A DNA stretch of 64,000 bases from Terriglobia bacterium (GTDB lineage: Bacteria; Acidobacteriota; Terriglobia; Bryobacterales; Bryobacteraceae), in contig JAIQFE010000006.1 of the NCBI GenBank assembly GCA_020073445.1, positions 1-64,000 on the forward strand, read 5' to 3'. The position numbers and the translations under genes are program-made. Of this stretch, positions 1 to 8,058 are shown in pieces. The notes beneath the pieces were generated by a model. The model saw nothing but the letters and a program-made list of their open reading frames with translations, searched no databases and had not been told where the DNA came from. Position 1 is the first letter of the stretch; each line of letters starts with the position of its first letter.

Positions 1-182
1 CCTTCACTGCCGCGGCCTTCAACTTGTGGCGCATTCCAAAGCTCCGGGCCGCGGTGTGTTGAGCGGCGCTTCCGGGGCCCACTGAGAGGCCCGGTTGCCG
101 ACTGCGGGGGCGCCTCGCGACGCCTCCTTCTGCCGGTAACAGTGCTCCCTACGAAGTGCCAGTGGTGTTCCCGGACGCTATT
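1..182. other. Window edge, no gene recognised
   Basis: I see no convincing coding frame, RNA gene or repeat here. Read on the minus strand it should hold the rest of the patatin gene whose first 58 codons lie at 183-359, but the translation loses all resemblance to patatins at the stop codon. The sequence therefore looks like unrelated DNA joined to a broken gene. It may belong to an element that continues left of the window. Confidence 0.5.
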
Positions 183-359
183 TCAGCAAGCTCCTAGGCC
201 CGCGGCTAAACCGAGTGCAATGATGGCGCCTGTGCTTGTACCGCAGAATAAGTCGAATTGGTCGGAGCAACGTGCATTGAAATGATGCTCCAGTTCTTCA
301 AGATACGCAGCTGCCGTGAGGCCGAGATAGCCGCCGCCATCGATGCTCAGAATACGCAT
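183..359 (-). pseudogene. Truncated patatin-like phospholipase (CapV-type) N-terminus
   Basis: A 58-codon minus-strand frame runs from an ATG at 357-359 to a TGA at 183-185. It begins MRILSIDGGG and contains GTSTGAIIALG. These are the patatin oxyanion glycine loop (DGGG near residue 7) and the GxSxG nucleophile elbow (Ser about residue 42), spaced as in the intact phospholipase at 1984-2988. The frame stops straight after the nucleophile helix, so the catalytic Asp (DGG/DGA) and the rest of the fold are missing, whereas an intact member has over 300 residues. It points away from the CBASS pair. I read it as the remnant of a second cyclic-nucleotide-type effector. An expressed mini-protein is unlikely. 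Confidence 0.8.
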
Positions 360-1008
360 GTGTGAAATAGGAAAGACGTAGAGAAGTTCCTAAAATACCA
401 GACAGCAGGATTGTCTGCCGCTCACCCGCAGAGATCAAGGAGGAAGGCGGGGCGACTTATGCAGGGGCATCAGTTTAAGTTCCCAAACTTGACGCCATCT
501 TTCCCAGAATTGTGTCATGCAACCGGGCGGTTCCATGACAGGTAATTTCCTTCCGCGACTGCGCGGTTGCGGTTCGAGTGCTTGCTGGAGCAAGTCCTAG
601 GCCTGCTGGAGTCGAAGAAGTCGGCCGGAGCGATTCCGGTTCCCGGTCCACTGTCGACCGCTACGCTGAACCCGTCGGAAATCTGCATACAATTCGACAC
701 CGAACGGACATTAGCACTCGCGCAAGTCAAAGAAACAAAACGGGCCCAGGCGCACACGAAACCCTCAAATTCGCGTTTAGGAGATCCGTTTCAAAGGGTT
801 GGGTGGGCCGCTCCCGATGTCGAGTACAGAGCCCCCAAATCCGGCCCGAACTGGGAACGCATCAGGTGGAGACGTTTCCGAACCACTTGGTGAGCTCCTC
901 AAGTGAGGCCGACTTCTCGGGAGTAACTTCCCACAACGCCATTTATGCCCAAGTTCCGAATCGCCGACAATCCGCAAGAAGCGTTAGTCTTCACGACCGC
1001 GCGTCACA
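360..1008. other. Non-coding region upstream of CBASS genes
   Basis: 649 bases separate the broken patatin from the CD-NTase gene. Short open frames exist on both strands but none has a recognisable product or a good ribosome site. The right half carries copy 1 of the diverged direct repeat. Any promoter for the CBASS operon should be here, but I cannot point to a clear -35/-10 pair. Confidence 0.4.
631..937. repeat. Imperfect direct repeat flanking CBASS, copy 1
   Basis: Copy 1 shares with 3391-3637 an ordered series of blocks. The first is CGATTCCSGTT followed by GACCGCTAC. Then come GGAAATC, TACAAT, TCGCACTCGCG-type sequence and the exact run AAGTCAAAGAAAC (724-736). Further blocks are ACACRAAACCC, CAATTCG-type sequence, and a tail CGACTTC-CGGGAGT (917-932). 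Gaps of different length separate the blocks, so the copies are old and diverged. The pair brackets the CD-NTase and phospholipase genes. Confidence 0.6.
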
Positions 1009-1977
1009 ATGGATCGCGTGCCGTACCCTGCGTATCCAAGAGTATCTAGGTACAATTCGTACGAGACCATGCATTCACTTGAGACGCTGCTCGCAAACCG
1101 CGTGAGCTCGCTTCAGCGTTCACAGGAAGACAACGCAGAAGTGAACACGCACCTACGCGATATTGCTGTTTGGCTCAGGCGCGCGCCATTTAGTACCGGC
1201 ATGGCCGTATACACGCAAGGTTCGGTTCGGCTGGGCACCTCAATTTCGCCAGTCGCACGATCGGGATTCGATGCAGATCTTGTGTGCCAACTGCCGCGTT
1301 ACGCGTGGGAATCTTGTCCATCGGCGATGTTTGAGATGGTGGGAGGCCACCTACTGCAACTTCCTGGATTCCAAGGCGCAGTGAAGAGGAAGCGACGATG
1401 CTGGACCCTGGTGTACAGCCCCCGGTTTCACGTTGACGTAACTCCAGCGATCATTCACGAGAGATCGCCAGGGGAGGAGGTCTGGGTGTTTGACGGGCCT
1501 TCCCAAGACTGGCGGATCTCTAATCCAGTCGCTTATGCTTCTTGGTTTCAGGCGAAACAAAACTCTGCAATTTGCAGCTCGGCTGCGCCTCTCGTCGCCG
1601 CAGTTCAGCTTCTTAAGAGAAGGCGTGACTTGCTCTTCGACAGTCCGGATGCGCCTAACTCAATTGTGCTTACTACATTGGCTGCTTCCCTCTACTCGGG
1701 GGAGCAAACAATAGTTGCGACCTTGAGCAAGGTGATCCGCGGGATGTTAGCCGTTGCGGATGCCCTCGGCAGCCGCATGGCAGTTGCAAACCCAGTGAAT
1801 CCGTCAGAAGTGTTCTCTGAAAACTGGACTGGCAATGCCGCGGCTGCCAAGCTATTCTCTCGATACCTCAAAGATCTGCAAACCCGGCTTGCGCGCACAG
1901 AGATCACCAAGCATCAACACCGTGCTGCATGGCAATTGGATGAGCTTTTTGGGGCCAGGTGCGGCTCACTCAACTAA
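1009..1977 (+). CDS. CBASS cyclic oligonucleotide synthase (CD-NTase)
   Basis: This is a 322-residue CD-NTase. Enzymes of this family sense phage infection and make a cyclic di- or trinucleotide second messenger from NTPs. The polymerase-beta-type active site is intact: GSVRLGT at residues 71-77, FDADL with metal-binding Asp88 and Asp90, and the third acidic residue in FHVDVTP (Asp143). The C-terminal half is helical, as in the family. The stop is 6 bases before the phospholipase gene, so the two are surely co-transcribed. The start is uncertain: ATG 1009 has no clear ribosome site, and ATG 1069, 20 codons inside, is equally plausible. I see no Cap2/Cap3 ubiquitin-like genes or HORMA/TRIP13 genes, so the system fits type I CBASS. 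The nucleotide product cannot be told from the sequence. Confidence 0.9.
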   Translation: MDRVPYPAYPRVSRYNSYETMHSLETLLANRVSSLQRSQEDNAEVNTHLRDIAVWLRRAPFSTGMAVYTQGSVRLGTSISPVARSGFDADLVCQLPRYAWESCPSAMFEMVGGHLLQLPGFQGAVKRKRRCWTLVYSPRFHVDVTPAIIHERSPGEEVWVFDGPSQDWRISNPVAYASWFQAKQNSAICSSAAPLVAAVQLLKRRRDLLFDSPDAPNSIVLTTLAASLYSGEQTIVATLSKVIRGMLAVADALGSRMAVANPVNPSEVFSENWTGNAAAAKLFSRYLKDLQTRLARTEITKHQHRAAWQLDELFGARCGSLN

Positions 1978-1983
1978 CGAGCG

Positions 1984-2988
1984 ATGCCCAAGTTCAAGGT
2001 TCTTTGCCTAGATGGGGGTGGCATCAAGGGCACCTTCACTGCGGCGGTCCTCACAGGCCTGGAAGAGATGCTCGGGTCGCCGATCGTTCCATACTTTGAT
2101 CTTATTGTTGGAACCTCAACAGGAGGCATCATCGCCCTTGCTCTCGGGCTTGGACTTCGAGCTGAAGAAATACTGCACTTCTATGAGAAACACGGCCCCA
2201 CAATCTTTCCGAGTACGGGTGTTCACAGGCGCGCAGGACTATTCCTAAAAGGTCTCGTTCGACCTAAGCATTCCAGCGAGGTTCTCCGGGAGAGATTGGT
2301 CGAGGTGTTTCGGGACCGGAGACTTGGTGAGGCGGTCACGCGACTGGCGATCCCGTGCTTCGATTGCAATGCTGGGCGTATTCAAATGTTCAAAACCGCT
2401 CATCATGAGAGGTTCGTTCACGATTACAAAGTTGCTGTCGTCGATGTGGCGTTAGCAACCTCTGCTGCGCCAACATACTTTTCGGCGTTCAACACCGTCG
2501 ATGGGCAGAGCTTTCTTGATGGTGGCGTCTGGGCGAACTGTCCCGTCATGGTGGGGCTGCTTGAGGCGATGTATGTGCTCGATATTTCTTCGCCGGATAT
2601 ACATGTTCTAAGCGTCGGTACGACTGACGACCCATTTGATGTTTCTAAAATCAAACGAATCGGCGGACTACTTACCTGGGGAACTACTGCCGTGAGCTTG
2701 TTAATGCGGGCTCAAACCGACGCTGCAATATCTCAGGCTCAGCTCGTACTCGGCGACAGACTGCTGCGGGTCGACTCAGTCACTCGGCCAGGAAGGTTCA
2801 CCTTGGACGACTCCCGCCGAATTTCGGATCTCGTGGGCCTTGGCAAGTTTACAGCTAAGGACCGATTCGAAGTCGTGGCTGAGCGTTTCCTCGGGAGTAC
2901 CGTTACTCCCTTCCAACCGAACCATATACTTAGTCCCGCAAACCAAGTTCCCGAGGCGCTCAGAAATTACAAGTTCATGGGTCACTGA
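1984..2988 (+). CDS. capV: CBASS effector, patatin-like phospholipase CapV
   Basis: This 334-residue patatin is the expected effector of the preceding CD-NTase. When the cyclic nucleotide binds, CapV proteins degrade membrane phospholipids and kill the infected cell. The whole catalytic set is visible: the oxyanion loop DGGGIKG (residues 10-16), the nucleophile elbow GTSTGG (Ser45), and the catalytic Asp179 in FLDGGVWANCP. Length and spacing are normal for CapV, and there is no signal peptide or membrane segment. It starts 6 bases after the synthase stop, which indicates translational coupling. A similar but truncated patatin lies at 183-359. The cyclic-nucleotide specificity is unknown. Confidence 0.9.
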   Translation: MPKFKVLCLDGGGIKGTFTAAVLTGLEEMLGSPIVPYFDLIVGTSTGGIIALALGLGLRAEEILHFYEKHGPTIFPSTGVHRRAGLFLKGLVRPKHSSEVLRERLVEVFRDRRLGEAVTRLAIPCFDCNAGRIQMFKTAHHERFVHDYKVAVVDVALATSAAPTYFSAFNTVDGQSFLDGGVWANCPVMVGLLEAMYVLDISSPDIHVLSVGTTDDPFDVSKIKRIGGLLTWGTTAVSLLMRAQTDAAISQAQLVLGDRLLRVDSVTRPGRFTLDDSRRISDLVGLGKFTAKDRFEVVAERFLGSTVTPFQPNHILSPANQVPEALRNYKFMGH

Positions 2989-3756
2989 GATGGGACTCTT
3001 GGCCTCGTGAAGCAGTCGATTCGCCCCCAACCTGTCCGCCGGTGGATCACACGCTATCCCGAATTTGGCGAACCAGCAGTCGGGTTATGGGAAGTTGCAA
3101 CTCAGTCGGGTCGATAGATCGCAGGAAACGTCGTTCGTGGAACCCAAGCTCCAGACCATCAGGTGGCGGAATACTTCGTAATCAGCACCGCGAATTGGTG
3201 ATCTGAATCACATCCATTCTGGAGGGTCAGTGGGGACACTCGCCGGGAGTCAGTGGTGGAACACGATGTCATCTCGATGTCATCCGGTGCACTCACGTGC
3301 TGGTACCGGCTAGCAGCAGACGAATACGACGGAAACAGAATCAATCATTTGAGCCAGGGCGACATAGGGCGTCACGGCATACAACGCTTTCGATTCCCGT
3401 TAGCGGCCACAGCCGACCGCTACCGTGACCGCTACCAGATTGGAAATCCGCGTACAATCCGGTACTCGACGGACAGTCGCACTCGCGTAAGTCAAAGAAA
3501 CGACACGTGGCGGACCCGGGCGAACACAAAACCCCCCAATTCGGGTCCAGGAGGCTCGTTGGCCAAATCCACTCCGCGCACCGGACAAGGTTTCCAAGTC
3601 GTCGCTCAGGTGACGGCGACTTCACGGGAGTGATCGCCGAATTCCGTAAGGAGTTCTGTACGAATAGCCGACCATACAGACATTCCTCCAAGAGTGACGC
3701 ATTGCTCGCCAGTCGAATTATGACCGGGTACCGGTTCGGCGGCGAAACCGAATAGA
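2989..3756. other. Non-coding region downstream of CBASS
   Basis: 768 bases without a convincing gene. The possible small frames (for example 3253-3633 plus and 3341-3691 minus) have no recognisable motifs or ribosome sites and cross the diverged repeat copy 2. I see no clear rho-independent terminator directly after the phospholipase gene. Confidence 0.4.
3391..3637. repeat. Imperfect direct repeat flanking CBASS, copy 2
   Basis: Second copy of the diverged repeat at 631-937, in the same orientation. The strongest shared stretch is AAGTCAAAGAAAC (3489-3501) preceded by CACTCGCG. Shared blocks to either side are GACCGCTAC, GGAAATC, TACAAT, ACACAAAACCC, CAATTCGG and CGACTTCACGGGAGT. It starts about 400 bases after the phospholipase stop. 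Confidence 0.6.
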
Positions 3757-4716
3757 ATGGGACGAACTATGGAACGCTTTTCACTCTTGGGAGTCGCACT
3801 TCTCTGTTCCATCACTGTCAGCGCAGCGGACTGCAACCGCGCCTGCCTGAAAGATACGATGACGAAATATCTCGCCGCGCTTGTCGCCCATGATCCATCC
3901 AAAGCGCCGCTCGCGCCCAACCTCCGCTTCACGGAGGATTCCAAAGACCTCAAGGCCGGAGAAGGCCTCTGGAAATTGGCCACCAAACTCGGCGACTACC
4001 GTCAAGACTTCATCGATGTGAAGCAACAAGTCGTGCTCTCGCACGTCATCGTTGAAGAGAGCGGTAAGCCGGCGTTCTTCACAGCACGTCTCAAGATCTC
4101 AAAAGGCAAAATCACTGAGGCCGAAACCCTGGTCACCCATCCCACCGAACGAATGGCACCGCGTGCCGAGTTCATCACCCGTCCCGGCATGGAGCTCCCG
4201 CCCCCCACCGGCAAACAAAACAAGCGGGAAGACCTGATTCGCATCGCGGACTACTACCCCCGCGGCCTCACCGTCGGCGGCTTTGACAAAGTGGACGCAC
4301 CGTTCGCCCCCAACGCCTACCGCATCGAAAACGGCTCCGTCATGGCCGGAGAAGGCTGCGGACGCGGTACACCCAGCGGGCGGCCCACCACCCCTGCGCC
4401 GGGCGGCCAGCCTGCCGTCAGCCCCACCGCGCCGCAGGATATCGCCGGCTGCCGCAACATCAAAACCCAGCGCATCATCGAACACCCCGCCCTCACCAAA
4501 AGCCTCGCTGCCGTGGATGAAGAGCAAGGAACCGTCGTCTTCTGGATGAACTTCGGGGACACCGGCACCTACGGCCCCGGCAATGCCCTGGTCACCTTCG
4601 AAGCCTTCAAGGTCTTCGACAATCAAGTGCAGGTCGTACAGGCCTTCTTAAAGGTAATGCCCAAGGAAACCCAACGTGGCTGGGGAACCACGCGCAAGGG
4701 TGCGGAGAAGTACTAG
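3757..4716 (+). CDS. Secreted protein of unknown function
   Basis: About 319 residues. A hydrophobic signal peptide (SLLGVALLCSITVSAAD) is followed by a mature protein. The first part (residues about 25-150) reads like an NTF2/SnoaL-type helical-plus-sheet domain (CLKDTMTKYLAALVAHDPSK, then LRFTEDSKDLKAGEGLWK). A Pro/Gly/Thr-rich linker near residue 205-225 leads to a second, similar half. The NTF2-like reading is a guess from the pattern 'helix, AALVAHDP, LAPNLRFTEDS'. ATG 3769, preceded by GGGACG, may be the true start. The gene stands alone, and its codon use looks like the chromosome rather than the CBASS pair. Confidence 0.7.
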   Translation: MGRTMERFSLLGVALLCSITVSAADCNRACLKDTMTKYLAALVAHDPSKAPLAPNLRFTEDSKDLKAGEGLWKLATKLGDYRQDFIDVKQQVVLSHVIVEESGKPAFFTARLKISKGKITEAETLVTHPTERMAPRAEFITRPGMELPPPTGKQNKREDLIRIADYYPRGLTVGGFDKVDAPFAPNAYRIENGSVMAGEGCGRGTPSGRPTTPAPGGQPAVSPTAPQDIAGCRNIKTQRIIEHPALTKSLAAVDEEQGTVVFWMNFGDTGTYGPGNALVTFEAFKVFDNQVQVVQAFLKVMPKETQRGWGTTRKGAEKY

Positions 4717-5058
4717 CAGAATCGGGCTACCATTGCGGGGCGTTGCAAACGCCCCTATATCAATGCGCTGGAACACACAGCACCGGCCTTGGAACTCACG
4801 TCGACGTGCGGGGATACAACAAGATTTCACCTCCACCCCGCAAGGTCGGGGGCACGTAGCTTTCCGTGGAGAGTCGCCGACGTAGAACGATCAGCCTCGG
4901 GGCATCCCCACGGCCGAATCATGGGCAGCTCGGAAGAAGGCCTCGCCCAAGCTGAGCGACGCCAGCATTCTACGTACTGCCGGCCATCCGGACAAAGCCA
5001 TCACAAATTCCTGGAACCACTGAGAGGCGGTTTCCTGTGCTCAGGAGTGTTTGAGAGC
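4717..5058. other. Intergenic, nothing recognised
   Basis: 342 bases between convergent genes. I see no RNA gene, repeat array or plausible coding frame. A possible plus-strand frame from 4789 lacks a ribosome site and any familiar motif. Confidence 0.4.
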
Positions 5059-6000
5059 TTATCGTTCGCGGCAAAGTTGACTGATGGCTGCCAACTTTGC
5101 CGACGCCAAATCAATCGCAACCTGCCGATGAATATCAGGCACCGAATTACTCGCCCCACGCCAACGATCTATTGCTAGACGGAAGTAATGCTGAGCTTCG
5201 TCGTATCGTTCTTTCCTGTAACTTCCACCTTCGGTGAGTAACTCTGCGAAGGCAAGCGTTAACGCTGCTAGGTAGCGGTCGTCCGGGTCGAACTCAATCT
5301 CCGCCAGCCCAAGCCGTTCACGATAAATCGGCAGGTTGTCGTCGTACCAGTCCGCGTCGCGGTTCTCAAAGATGTACCCACCGACTTGATCCTCGAATTC
5401 CTTTCTCCAAAACCGTGACCGGCTTCGGTATTGACGAACTTGAATCCGGATGACATTTGCCATGCGTCGAACGGGCTCCGGCAGCTTTGGTTGCTTCAGA
5501 CGTTCTGCGTCGCGAGCTATTTGAGCATCCAATTCGGCGAATCGTTGATCTCGAGTTTCCGCAACACCAGTCTTTTGGGCTGAGCTACGCGAGACGGAAG
5601 GGCGAGGTTCTTCGTCCTCCCAGGACCGTCGCTTTCGCCCGCGATGACCCAGGAGCAAATGTTCGCGGAGCCTGGAGCAAGAGGATTCCAGGGCCAGCTG
5701 CGCAACACGGACACAAGCGTGCCAATTTGCTCCGCGTTCCCTACCAGAATCAAGTATGTAGGCTTCCTCCTCAGCCGTGACCGCTATCGTCGCACGCCAG
5801 GAGAAATCGGTTTTCCGAAGGTCCGTACCAACGCTGTGGCAGCGGGTGTCCCCCGTTAGGCGAATCTGTCGATGTTCCCCGGCGATCAGTTCTACTCTCT
5901 TCCGTCCTCTGCGTAGGATGCGCCCGTTCTGAACGCGGCGAACGGCCAAGTCACTCATCATCCGCCGTGCGACAGCGCTATAAATGGCTCGCTTCTCCAT
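5059..6000 (-). CDS. Hypothetical protein, probable island cargo
   Basis: 313 residues with no recognised family. The N-terminal third is basic (RRVQNGRILRRGRKR). The centre is a charged helical stretch (RFAELDAQIARDAERLKQPK). The C-terminal part (about 225-313) has a TPR-like helical look (YLAALTLAFAELLTEGG, then EAQHYFRLAIDRWRG). There is no signal peptide or membrane segment. An AGGCGG sequence sits upstream of ATG 6000. It is divergent from the HTH/excisionase/integrase cassette, so it may be cargo of that element. Its last codons contain one copy of an exact 18-bp repeat also found inside the excisionase gene. Confidence 0.55.
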   Translation of the reverse strand: MEKRAIYSAVARRMMSDLAVRRVQNGRILRRGRKRVELIAGEHRQIRLTGDTRCHSVGTDLRKTDFSWRATIAVTAEEEAYILDSGRERGANWHACVRVAQLALESSCSRLREHLLLGHRGRKRRSWEDEEPRPSVSRSSAQKTGVAETRDQRFAELDAQIARDAERLKQPKLPEPVRRMANVIRIQVRQYRSRSRFWRKEFEDQVGGYIFENRDADWYDDNLPIYRERLGLAEIEFDPDDRYLAALTLAFAELLTEGGSYRKERYDEAQHYFRLAIDRWRGASNSVPDIHRQVAIDLASAKLAAISQLCRER

Positions 6001-6052
6001 GTTGCCGCCTAAGCGTGCACGCCCACACCGACACCTAATATACAGAACAATT

Positions 6053-6082
6053 TTGACAAATCTTGTATCGAAGCGCTACTAC
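6053..6082 (+). promoter_or_regulatory. Candidate promoter of the HTH-excisionase-integrase cassette
   Basis: A perfect TTGACA at 6053-6058 is followed after 18 bases by TACTAC, a weak -10 match. This lies just before the HTH gene start at 6093. The leader would be very short. Confidence 0.3.
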
Positions 6083-6092
6083 AGTTGTTGTC

Positions 6093-6299
6093 ATGCGCAA
6101 CGACCTTCGGAAACAGCGATTGGAACTTCGCCTTTCTCAGAGTGCTCTAGCCAGATTGTCCAAGGTTCCACGTATTCGAATCTGCCTGCACGAATTGGGT
6201 GATCGACCTCTGAGCAACGTCGAACTCGGCCCGGTCCGGCTCGCTCTTCAAGCCGAAGTTGTGAGAATCAGGCGAGTTGCAGCCTCCTTGGCTGACTAA
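6093..6299 (+). CDS. Small XRE-type helix-turn-helix protein
   Basis: 68 residues from ATG 6093. The central stretch, LRLSQSALARLSKVPRIRI, fits the HTH_3/XRE pattern (helix LSQSALARLSKVP, then the recognition helix), followed by the usual GDRPLSNVELGPVRLALQAE tail. It is as short as many phage and island repressors. It lies one base before the excisionase-like gene, in the same direction, so it probably regulates or belongs to the integration cassette. The DNA target is unknown. Confidence 0.6.
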   Translation: MRNDLRKQRLELRLSQSALARLSKVPRIRICLHELGDRPLSNVELGPVRLALQAEVVRIRRVAASLAD

Positions 6300-6300
6300 C

Positions 6301-6552
6301 ATGGCAACCTCCGTTAAGCTTCAGCCTATTCGTCTTTCTGCTGAGCATGGTGAATACCTCACTCGCAGCGAAGCAGCCGATCGTTTGCGAGTCTCGAAGG
6401 CGCATCTTTCAAACCTCGTTCGCGGCAAAGTTGCGGGTATGCCTGGCCTACGATGTTGCCGCGTCGGCCGAAGAATGATCTTCAGGCTCTCATGGATAGA
6501 CGAATTCATTGAGGCAACTGCCAGCGGTGGGGTCAATGATGATAACATTTGA
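6301..6552 (+). CDS. Excisionase-family DNA-binding protein (HTH_17)
   Basis: 83 residues. YLTRSEAADRLRVSKAHLSN is the winged-HTH start typical of the MerR-like excisionase family, followed by GRRMIFRLSWIDEFIE, the usual C-terminal strand and helix. Small proteins of this kind act as recombination directionality factors or simple regulators beside tyrosine recombinases. The gene sits between the HTH gene and the integrase. The second copy of the exact 18-bp repeat (6416-6433) falls within its VRGKVAG codons. Confidence 0.75.
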   Translation: MATSVKLQPIRLSAEHGEYLTRSEAADRLRVSKAHLSNLVRGKVAGMPGLRCCRVGRRMIFRLSWIDEFIEATASGGVNDDNI

Positions 6553-6592
6553 CCCATGTCAGAATTCAACGCTCTACGCCCCAGAAGGAGAA

Positions 6593-7717
6593 ATGGTGCG
6601 CAAGAGATTTCGTTATCAGAATCCAACGCCGAAGATCATCTCGGTCGGAGGCGTCAACAAGTGGTACGTACAATATCGGAACGCCGAAGGCAAGAAAAGG
6701 AGCAAAACGCTAGGTCTGGAATCCAAAATGACCGCGAGTCAGTTACAAGCGGCTGTAAGCGCGATACTGGCTCCGATCAACGCTGGACTGACTCAGACCA
6801 GAACACGGTCATACACAATCGAAAACTATGTCGAAACGGTCTTCATTCCAGTCCAGAGGCGGGGCTGGAAGGGATCAAGTGCCATCACAGCGATCCAACA
6901 GATCCGGTTTCACCTTACCTCCGAACTTGGCAACAGGCCTCTGGAGAAGATTCAAAGGGAGGAGCTTCAGCTCTTGCTGGACCGGAAGGCGGAGTGCTTG
7001 TCGCAAAGCGTTGTCGGGCATCTACGATGGTTCCTCAACGCGATTTTCAAGCTGGCCGTTTCAGAGGGCATCGTACCGTTCAATCCGGCGGCGGAGCTAA
7101 TTGTACCGAAAAAGTGCAGGCCAGGGCGAGAATCACAGGTGCTCGCAAGCGAGCAAGTGGAGGCGTACTTCTCAGCCCTGGAACTCCGAGAGCTTGTTGC
7201 GGCGCGATTGGCCCTCATCGAAGGTATGCGGCCAGGAGAATTTCTCGCTAGGAAGTGGCCTGATATGCACCCAGAAGTTATTTGCATTCCGACAAGGGTG
7301 TACCGCGGGGAATTCGACACCCCTAAGAACGGGAAGGCAAGAGAAAGCGCTATGTCCGATGGGACGTGGCGTGCGCTTCTTGAATTGAGAAAGACTGCCT
7401 TAGATCCGAACGGATTTGTATTTGCATCCGAGGCTGGCGATACGCCGATTTCGCGGGACAACCTGTGGAGGCGGTATATGAAGCCGGCATTGGACAAGGT
7501 AGGTTTGGGGTGGGCGACCTTTCAAGTGTTGCGTAGAACGAACGCCAGCCTTTCCCATAAGGCCGGCGTGGATCCGAAGGTGTCTGCAGACCAACGGGGC
7601 CACGGACTTGGAGTAAGTATGGAGCACTATACGCAGTCTGATTCAAAACAGAAAAGGGAAGCTGTTCGGAAGCTCGAATCCGCGCTCATTCCCAAACCGA
7701 GGAAACGCTCAGCGTGA
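6593..7717 (+). CDS. Tyrosine recombinase / phage-type integrase
   Basis: 374 residues from ATG 6593, preceded by AGGAG. The N-terminal arm and SAM-like core-binding domain (about 75-180) lead into the catalytic domain. Arg of box I lies in EGMRPGEF, the beta-hairpin Lys in TPKNGKARES, box II is FQVLRRTNAS, then comes RGHGLGV and the nucleophile Tyr in MEHYTQSD. The first box II residue, normally His, is Gln, and LGH is RGH. Two ATGs at 6536 and 6539 with GGTGGGG upstream could give a longer N-terminus. I prefer MVRKRF as the start because it resembles related integrases. The 3' end faces the 3' end of a tRNA-Gly gene 69 bases away, as expected for an island integrase. Confidence 0.9.
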   Translation: MVRKRFRYQNPTPKIISVGGVNKWYVQYRNAEGKKRSKTLGLESKMTASQLQAAVSAILAPINAGLTQTRTRSYTIENYVETVFIPVQRRGWKGSSAITAIQQIRFHLTSELGNRPLEKIQREELQLLLDRKAECLSQSVVGHLRWFLNAIFKLAVSEGIVPFNPAAELIVPKKCRPGRESQVLASEQVEAYFSALELRELVAARLALIEGMRPGEFLARKWPDMHPEVICIPTRVYRGEFDTPKNGKARESAMSDGTWRALLELRKTALDPNGFVFASEAGDTPISRDNLWRRYMKPALDKVGLGWATFQVLRRTNASLSHKAGVDPKVSADQRGHGLGVSMEHYTQSDSKQKREAVRKLESALIPKPRKRSA

Positions 7718-7785
7718 AAGCCTGAAGCCTTAAAGGAGTATGGGAGTATTGTGAAGAACTCAGTGGGTCCCAAGTTATTGAAAAA

Positions 7786-7860
<75 letters not shown>

Positions 7861-7984
7861 CCTTTGGCAGACAGCCTTACGATTCAGGCCCCCAACGCGA
7901 CAGAGCCTGAAAACATCATTCTCGCACGACCGGAGTATATCACGCAGGTTAACGGCTGGATTCTTCGCCCGCATCAGGGACTCA

Positions 7985-8011
7985 ATACCGAACATTCACG
8001 TTCGGTATAGT
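7985..8011 (+). promoter_or_regulatory. Palindromic operator overlapping a -10 box
   Basis: A perfect 9-bp inverted repeat, ATACCGAAC/GTTCGGTAT, with a 6-base spacer (7985-8008) overlaps the -10-like TATAGT (8006-8011), about 50 bases before the zinc-ribbon gene. The half-sites CGAAC/GTTCG are those of Gram-positive-type LexA boxes, but the spacing is 6 rather than 4. It is probably a repressor operator; the repressor is unknown. Confidence 0.5.
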
Positions 8012-8058
8012 AGGGTAGCGTTTACGTCTGGTTTTTCATCTCGGAGATTTTAGTTCTT

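Noticed and set aside
4789-5178. 129-codon plus-strand frame
   Set aside because: No ribosome site, no motif, and it runs over the end of the gene at 5059-6000.
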